This document shows, piece by piece, positions 5,466 through 9,948 of a DNA stretch of 9,948 bases. The notes below the pieces were generated by a model. That model was not told the DNA's origin, did not search any database, and worked only from the letters and a program-made list of their open reading frames with translations. The stretch lies in assembly GCA_043736395.1 (NCBI GenBank), contig JAYTCQ010000349.1:1-9948 (forward strand), given 5' to 3'. Source of the DNA: JAFDVL01 sp043736395 (GTDB taxonomy: Bacteria; Acidobacteriota; Blastocatellia; RBC074). Position numbers and translations under genes: made by a program. Numbering within the stretch: position 1 is the stretch's first letter; the number at the start of each line of letters is the position of its first letter.

Positions 5466-7721
5466 ATGAAAACACTAACTGTCCTTCTCACGATTCTGTT
5501 GTTCTCATTCGGACTCAATGCCCAACCCCGCAAAACACGCGCAGTGCCAGCACCGCAACCTGCATCAACAAACTCCGCAATCCCCACTCCACAATCCGCA
5601 CTCAATCAGCTCCCTCTGAAGCGCGTCATCCTCTACTCCAACGGCGTAGCCTATTTCGAGCGGCGCGGAACCGTCAGCGGCAAAGCTGAAATCAATTTGT
5701 CATTCAAGCAATCGCAAGTGGACGACGTACTCAAATCATTAGTCGTGCTTGACCTCGGCAAAGGACGCATCGGCGCGGTGAGTTACAATTCTTCAGCTCC
5801 TCCCTCGGCGCGATTGAAAGAAATTCCGTTCTCAATTGCTGCCGGAACAAACGGCGGAGCGTTCGGCGGATTAGCCGGAGTTTTATATCAATTGCAAGGA
5901 GCCAAAGTTGCCGTCACAGCCAATAACCGTGCGGCTACGGGAGCCGTTCTCACTGTCGAAGAACATCGCGTACAAATTGACAGCAACAAACCGGCGACCA
6001 TCCTTCATACGTTAGTCATCACCTCGGATTCCGGCGAATTGCAAAGTTTTGATTTAAGCGAAGTACGTTCGGTGAAATTGTTGGACGAAAGCGCGCAACA
6101 CGACCTGAAAGAATTCGCGAACGCTACGGCATCGGCGCGAAGACGTGATTCCAAAACAATCACCGTCACTTCTGACGGCGAAGGTTCGCGCGAAATGATT
6201 GTCAGCTACACCATCGCCGCGCCGATCTGGAAAACCAACTACCGTGTAGTCCTCGACACCGACGGCAAGCCCTTTTTTCAGGGCTGGGCGATAGTTGACA
6301 ACGTCAGTGAAGAAGATTGGACAAACGTGCAATTGTCCCTCGTGTCCGGCTCTCCTGTGTCGTTTATTCAGCCTGTACAGCAACCGATGTACCGCCATCG
6401 CCCGATTGTTTCGATACCCGATGATTTGAAATTAAATCCGCAGAATATTGATGGAACTGAAGTAAGTAATGGGGCGGCCAAAGATTCAGTAAGTGAATAT
6501 AAAGTTGGTACTGCGAATGCAGTGGCATACTCAGAAAGTAGACTAGCACCAAAGCAAGTACAAAGCTTACCCATGAATGGTCGTAATCCATTGCTACTCG
6601 CACAAATGGCACCAGGTGCTTCACAAAGCAATAGTTTCTCCACTGAAAATTCTACGCGCTATGCTCCAGCCTCTACGAGTGTCAGTAGTGCAATCACTAG
6701 CGGAGAATCCGGCGTAGAAACCGCTGCGCAAGGTGAACAATTAGGCGACCTGTTTGAATACCGCATCGAACAACCCGTCACCGTCAATCGTGATCGTTCG
6801 GCGCTCATTCCCATCATCCAAGCAAAACTCGAAGGCGAGCGCGTCACGTTTTACAACGAAGCCGTCAACCGCAATCAACGTCCCATGAACAGCATTCGGC
6901 TAAAAAATATTTCCAAGCTCACGCTCGAAGGCGGCGCAGTCACGGTCATTGACGGCGATGCCTACGCGGGCGAAGCGTTGATGGATCGCGTCAAACCTGA
7001 CGAACAACGCTTCATCGCTTTCGCACTTGATCTCGGCACCATCATCACTACGAAATTTAAATCCGACCGCGAACCAGTCTTCCTCGTCAAAGCCGTCAAC
7101 GGCGTTTTTGAAACGCATTATTTTCAAATCGAACGCAAGACCTACACGATCATCAATCAGACCGACAAGAAACGAACCGTCTACATCGAACACCCGTACC
7201 GCGAAGGCTGGAAGCTCTCTGACTCCACCCAAAAAGCGGCTTCGCGTACGCTGAATCAATATCGTTTTCGCGTTGAGTTAGAACCAAAAGCGACAATCGA
7301 ATTGCCGATTACTGAAACCCAAGCATTGCAGGACACCATTCAAATTTCGCAAATCCGACGTTCCGACCTCGAATTATTTATCAGCCGTAAATACATTGAT
7401 GACGCCACCAAAATCGAATTTGAAAAATTGATAGATTTGCAAATACGCATCAATGCAGCGGAAGCCAAAGTCGAAAAACTGGATGAAGAATCCGAAGCCA
7501 TCGAAAAAGATCAGGAGCGTTTGCGAGAAAATATTGAAAAGCTCAAAGGCACTCCCGAAGCCAAACAATTAATCACCCGCTACATCGCCAAAGCCGACGC
7601 GCAGGAAACACGTCTCGAACAAATTGTAAAAGTAAAGAAAGCTGCCGAAGATGAACAGGCACAACTGGAAGCGGCATTAGAAAAAGCGGTGAAGGATTTT
7701 AAATTTGATCGCAAATTGTGA
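5466..7721 (+). CDS. Secreted DUF4139 domain protein with C-terminal coiled coil and an inserted LPMNGRN segment
   Basis: A 751-residue protein of unknown function. MKTLTVLLTILLFSFGLNA is a Sec-type signal and is followed by a Pro/Ala/Ser-rich linker to about residue 50. LKRVILYSNGVAYFERRG starts a DUF4140-like N-terminal region. The DUF4139 core shows VSYTIAAPIWKTNYRVVLD and VDNVSEEDWTNVQLSLVSG (about 245-300) and resumes near residue 425 (LGDLFEYRIEQPVTV). Between them, about residues 319-422, lies a low-complexity insert with LPMNGRNPLLLAQMAPG at 368-384, much like the plug motif of acidobacterial TonB-dependent receptors. Residues about 651-751 are a long Glu/Lys-rich coiled coil. The start is well supported by AGGAG at 5453-5457, eight bases before the ATG. 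A periplasmic or surface role is inferred from the signal only. Confidence 0.88.
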   Translation: MKTLTVLLTILLFSFGLNAQPRKTRAVPAPQPASTNSAIPTPQSALNQLPLKRVILYSNGVAYFERRGTVSGKAEINLSFKQSQVDDVLKSLVVLDLGKGRIGAVSYNSSAPPSARLKEIPFSIAAGTNGGAFGGLAGVLYQLQGAKVAVTANNRAATGAVLTVEEHRVQIDSNKPATILHTLVITSDSGELQSFDLSEVRSVKLLDESAQHDLKEFANATASARRRDSKTITVTSDGEGSREMIVSYTIAAPIWKTNYRVVLDTDGKPFFQGWAIVDNVSEEDWTNVQLSLVSGSPVSFIQPVQQPMYRHRPIVSIPDDLKLNPQNIDGTEVSNGAAKDSVSEYKVGTANAVAYSESRLAPKQVQSLPMNGRNPLLLAQMAPGASQSNSFSTENSTRYAPASTSVSSAITSGESGVETAAQGEQLGDLFEYRIEQPVTVNRDRSALIPIIQAKLEGERVTFYNEAVNRNQRPMNSIRLKNISKLTLEGGAVTVIDGDAYAGEALMDRVKPDEQRFIAFALDLGTIITTKFKSDREPVFLVKAVNGVFETHYFQIERKTYTIINQTDKKRTVYIEHPYREGWKLSDSTQKAASRTLNQYRFRVELEPKATIELPITETQALQDTIQISQIRRSDLELFISRKYIDDATKIEFEKLIDLQIRINAAEAKVEKLDEESEAIEKDQERLRENIEKLKGTPEAKQLITRYIAKADAQETRLEQIVKVKKAAEDEQAQLEAALEKAVKDFKFDRKL

Positions 7722-7735
7722 GAAGTATCAAGTGT

Positions 7736-7758
7736 ATCGTAAACGTCTCGTTTGCGAT
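7736..7758 (+). terminator. Hairpin just after the DUF4139 gene, possible terminator
   Basis: ATCGTAAACG (7736-7745) pairs with CGTTTGCGAT (7749-7758) around a three-base TCT loop, giving a 10-bp stem with one G-T pair, 14 bases after the stop codon. No U-run follows, so it may protect the 3' end rather than terminate transcription intrinsically. Confidence 0.4.
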
Positions 7759-7844
7759 TCCGAATGAGCAACAAATGGGATGTTTGTTGTACGCTTTTCG
7801 ATTCATTTCCAGCAATGTATTTAGCACATTTATGAGACTTGGAG

Positions 7845-7886
7845 CGCCACCGCGAGCGCGTGCAACGCCGCTCGCGCACCGTGGCG
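7845..7886. repeat. Bulged inverted repeat
   Basis: CGCCAC plus GCGAGCG (7845-7858) pairs with CGCTCGC plus GTGGCG (7869-7886), with a one-base versus five-base bulge and a ten-base loop. GTGGCGA at 7881-7887 can pair instead with TCGCCAC at 7917-7923, so the region could switch between two folds. The cluster resembles dispersed intergenic palindromes. Confidence 0.6.
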
Positions 7887-8164
7887 AACGATTCACTTGA
7901 TCTTTAGGGTATCTTCTCGCCACTGCCTTTGCCTCGCTCCGCTGGCAAACAAGGCAAGCAGGATGCTTGCGCTCCCAGTCACGCCTTGCAAAAAATAATC
8001 ATTGCATCTGGTATCCACCTGCGTATAATTCCCTCCGTCCAGCACAATACAGCCAGCAGCCATCAAGCTTGTGAGCCTTGCACGCACGCTTTCGAAGTCA
8101 AATGTGAATGATGAATTTGCTGGTTTTGATTTATTGCGATTTTTGGCAATGGCATGTTTCTGTA

Positions 8165-8193
8165 TTGGCAAATTGAAACAGCCTGTCTAAATT
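8165..8193 (+). promoter_or_regulatory. Candidate sigma-70-like promoter for the Mrr-like gene
   Basis: TTGGCA at 8165-8170 matches the -35 consensus at five of six bases. After a 17-base spacer, TAAATT at 8188-8193 matches the -10 consensus at four of six. The start codon is about 40 bases downstream. The spacing is ideal, but such pairs arise often by chance in AT-rich DNA. Confidence 0.35.
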
Positions 8194-8233
8194 TATTAGG
8201 CTTTAGTGAGTATTTTGGATTAAAGGAAAGCTT

Positions 8234-8944
8234 TTGGACTGGAAAGATTATCAAGAAGAAGCCGCTGAGTTTTTTCGCTCACTTGGATTGGATGCATTGA
8301 CTGACGCAACAATTCAAGGCGCAAGGACAAAGCATAACGTTGATGTCTTAGTAAAGTCGCATCATGCTGGCTTTGATGTGACGTGGATTATTGAGTGCAA
8401 ATATTGGAGGTCTAAAGTTTCTAAGCTTCATGTTCTGGCTCTTCGTGAAATTGTCAGTGATACAGGGGCAGATCGTGGAATCCTCTTGGCAGAAAACGGA
8501 TTTCAAAGTGGCGCAATTGAAGCGGCTGCACTAACCAATGTCCACATAACTTCGCTAGCGGAAGCAACGAATACAGCAAGCAATGAAATACTTTCCATGA
8601 GACTGCGAGAATTATATGATCGATTAATATGTTGTAAGGAAGAATATTGGGAAATTCCAAAAAACGACAGAATTGAATGTGGGTTACGTCAAGACAGTGG
8701 AGGCGGTGTTGGTTATTCCGGCGATTGGGCAATAAAAGCAGCGGAAGATATTATCATCAAAGGGCTTCGCGGAAATTACCCAGTACTTCCAGACGAATTA
8801 CATCAGATGGTTTCCGAGAAAATTATCGAACAAATACTACCCCCAAAAATAGAGTCCTTAAAAGATTTACTTGTCTCTGTTGAGCAATTGGTACAAAACT
8901 TAGAAAACAAAATAAACGCATGCAAATCTAAATATCAAAATTAG
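8234..8944 (+). CDS. Mrr-like restriction endonuclease (PD-(D/E)XK fold), orphan
   Basis: A 236-residue protein whose first half fits the Mrr catalytic domain. The conserved start DWKDYQEEAAEFFRSLG is followed by HNVDVLV with the catalytic Asp37, then WIIECKYW with Glu54 and Lys56 forming the ExK motif. KVSKLHVLALREIVSDTGADRGILLAENGFQSGAIEAA is the later part of the domain. A metal-dependent DNA nuclease acting on modified or foreign DNA is the usual role of this family. The C-terminal half (about 115-236) is not recognised; its end (ESLKDLLVSVEQLVQNLENK) looks like a short coiled coil and may serve dimerisation. The start is TTG with an AAAGGAA ribosome site at 8222-8228; an in-frame stop at 8207-8209 excludes an earlier start. 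No methyltransferase or specificity gene is next to it, so it may be a stand-alone defence nuclease. Confidence 0.8.
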   Translation: MDWKDYQEEAAEFFRSLGLDALTDATIQGARTKHNVDVLVKSHHAGFDVTWIIECKYWRSKVSKLHVLALREIVSDTGADRGILLAENGFQSGAIEAAALTNVHITSLAEATNTASNEILSMRLRELYDRLICCKEEYWEIPKNDRIECGLRQDSGGGVGYSGDWAIKAAEDIIIKGLRGNYPVLPDELHQMVSEKIIEQILPPKIESLKDLLVSVEQLVQNLENKINACKSKYQN

Positions 8945-8974
8945 CCCTAACATAGCATTGCAGAAGACGAGACG

Positions 8975-9425
8975 ATGAATGAGATGCTAAATCACAACGA
9001 GATTGCTGAATTTCTCAAGATTTGTGAGCATACAAGTTTTCGTCACCGGGAAGAACTATTGACTGAACTCAATTCCGGTCAAACTACTTTCCAGTCACGA
9101 ACTCCAGATGACGCCCACCTATCATCCGCAAAACATTATCTTGCAATTTATCAACAACGCTAAACACATCCAGAAATTTACGACCGAACATGGTGTTAGG
9201 TTAAGAAATGATGCTGTTGCTCTTTGTCAGGAACTTGAAAAAACACCTGAGGAATTAGTGCAAATCTGGTTATTCAGTAAATTGCCATATTTCAACTACT
9301 CTGTTTTTGTTGGCGCAAGCAATCATCAAATTTTCGGCTGAATTCTTGCCGTTTATGATCGGTTAATTGACGATGAAACAAGAATTGAATTGTGGGGCAA
9401 GAATCTGTTTAGCTCCAAAAATTGA
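8975..9425 (+). pseudogene. Remains of an unidentified gene, broken by a frame change and an in-frame TGA
   Basis: Three open pieces follow one another on the + strand. The first, MNEMLNHNEIAEFLKICEH and onward, runs 8975-9163. The second is in another frame, open from 9063 and ending in TGA at 9339-9341; it includes EKTPEELVQIWLFSKLPYF. The third continues in the same frame after that TGA (ILAVYDRLIDDETRIELWG) to TGA at 9423-9425. All have protein-like composition, and the join after 9341 is direct. The simplest reading is one gene of about 150 codons damaged by an indel between 9063 and 9163 and a nonsense change. The pieces could also be two small genes with weak ribosome sites. I do not recognise the family. 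It lies 30 bases after the Mrr-like gene and may have been its partner. Confidence 0.45.
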
Positions 9426-9479
9426 TCTTGGACGTAGCTAATTAAGCTAAGAAATTTATCGAGGATATTTTTCTATTAG

Positions 9480-9499
9480 CCCAGCCGTTCACGGCTGGG
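9480..9499. repeat. Perfect 8-bp hairpin with TTCA loop
   Basis: CCCAGCCG (9480-9487) and CGGCTGGG (9492-9499) form a perfect stem around TTCA. The loop is the same as in the mini-hairpins of the three GTAG elements, but the stem sequence differs and there is no GTAG directly before it. Confidence 0.7.
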
Positions 9500-9520
9500 T
9501 GCGGAACGTGAAAATAAGGC

Positions 9521-9543
9521 AGGGCACTTCAGCGTCCTTTTTT
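9521..9543 (+). terminator. Weak rho-independent-like terminator
   Basis: AGGGC (9521-9525) pairs with GTCCT (9534-9538), including one G-T pair, around an eight-base loop. The stem runs directly into six T residues (9538-9543). It would end + strand transcripts coming from the nuclease and broken-gene region. The short stem makes the call tentative. Confidence 0.35.
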
Positions 9544-9548
9544 CTTGG

Positions 9549-9628
9549 CTTAAGCGCGAAGCGCGGTACGGTACAAGTCGCTACCGCTCATTGTACCGTA
9601 CCGCGCCTTCGGCGCATGCTGATTTAAG
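9549..9628. repeat. Nested inverted repeat with 16-bp perfect core
   Basis: GCGCGGTACGGTACAA (9561-9576) and its exact reverse complement (9591-9606) are separated by 14 bases. Outside the core the pairing continues imperfectly: GCGCGAA on the left answers TTCGGCGC on the right, and the outer ends CTTAA (9549-9553) and TTAAG (9624-9628) also pair. Each side can form its own GCGC-loop-GCGC mini-hairpin, again a paired-hairpin layout, but the sequence is unrelated to the three GTAG elements. Confidence 0.8.
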
Positions 9629-9845
9629 ATCGCAGCAATCCGCAAATCTCTACAAGCTTGTGTCACATTTCCTCACTCAAAATCGTTTAGAGTATTGAGC
9701 AACATCATCGTCGAAGATGCTTTCGACTCTGCCGCAGTGATATGCGGAAAGGCTGTGCCTTTTCGGTGAGATTCAATCAAGGAAAGGCCTACGCCCGTTT
9801 GTCAGCGATAATACTTTTCTTGCAAAGCACGAGCGCGAATGCGCG

Positions 9846-9948
9846 GTGTCAGTAGCCCGCGCGTGAGCAAGGGCTGCCTCTCGAAGGTGAGCGGCGTCAT
9901 CGTACACATGATCAATGCAGCCCTTGCTCACGCGCGGGCTACTGACAC
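9846..9948. repeat. Perfect 32-bp inverted repeat at the window edge, GTAG-containing
   Basis: The arms 9846-9877 and 9917-9948 are exact reverse complements, separated by 39 bases. Each contains GTAGCCC on one side and GGGCT on the other, so single arms can also pair AGCCC with GGGCT. The right arm ends on the last base of the window, so the true repeat may be longer. It shares the GTAG tag and paired layout with the copies at 206, 3553 and 5304 but not their arm sequence. Confidence 0.9.

Larger units (their letters stand above)
7722..8233. other. 512-base gene-free stretch, rich in inverted repeats in its first half
   Basis: No credible gene was found here. The first half holds the hairpin at 7736-7758, a bulged inverted repeat at 7845-7886 and short repeat modules at 7917-7990. 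One of these is GCAAGC-AGGAT-GCTTGC (7954-7970) followed by GCTCCCAG. The second half, about 7991-8160, shows nothing clear. A promoter-like pair lies at 8165-8193 before the nuclease gene. A minus-strand open frame at 7893-8171 runs through the repeats and has no ribosome site, so it is not called. Confidence 0.6.
9426..9948. other. Gene-poor terminal stretch with several palindromes
   Basis: No convincing complete gene was found. The stretch contains a small palindrome (TAGCT-AATTA-AGCTA, 9435-9449), three larger inverted structures listed separately, and a minus-strand open frame at 9673-9801 that looks protein-like but has no start. The density of palindromes and the broken gene to the left suggest a decayed or mobile-element-rich interval. 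Confidence 0.55.

Noticed and set aside
7893..8171. 92-codon minus-strand frame in the intergenic region
   Set aside because: It runs through inverted repeats and the candidate nuclease promoter, lacks a ribosome site and shows no recognisable motif.
9339..9341. TGA read as selenocysteine or tryptophan by a variant code
   Set aside because: Other genes in the window end normally at TGA and the same locus also has a frame change, so decay is simpler.

Overview
The window most likely comes from an Acidobacteriota-type bacterium, perhaps of the Blastocatellia kind. This is an inference, with no marker gene to prove it. It rests on the mix of DUF433/DUF5615 modules, a twin-arginine P1 peptidase, a DUF4139 protein carrying an LPMNGRN motif like that of acidobacterial TonB-dependent receptors, and many GTAG-tagged palindromes between genes. 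Base composition is close to balanced.

Left part (1-3563, + strand). The tail of an unidentified gene is followed by a 36-residue one-helix membrane protein, a sodium:solute symporter, a DUF433/DUF5615 toxin-antitoxin pair and a P1-family (DmpA-like) peptidase with a Tat-like leader. From the symporter onward the genes overlap by 4, 4 and 26 bases, so they look translationally coupled. Converging on them is a secreted gamma-glutamyltransferase-family protein (3646-5286, - strand). An importer plus two Ntn-type peptide-cleaving enzymes, both apparently exported, suggests scavenging of peptides or amino-acid derivatives, but no substrate can be named.

Middle (5287-7721). A divergent intergenic region leads into a large secreted DUF4139 protein with a C-terminal coiled coil. 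Inside it is an insert of about 100 residues, of different base composition, that holds the LPMNGRN motif.

Right part (7722-9948) is accessory in character. It holds a 512-base gap rich in inverted repeats, an orphan Mrr-like PD-(D/E)XK nuclease, the remains of a broken gene, and a terminal stretch with three palindromic structures. The last of these is a perfect 32-bp inverted repeat ending on the final base.

The most distinctive sequence feature is a repeat family with three copies (206-275, 3553-3649, 5304-5385). Each copy is an inverted pair of arms, and each arm starts with GTAG and forms its own small CCGCC/GGCGG hairpin, the architecture of REP/BIME elements. One copy abuts the symporter start codon. 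Another supplies the stop codons of both converging genes. The third sits between the two divergent genes. No rRNA, tRNA or CRISPR array was seen.
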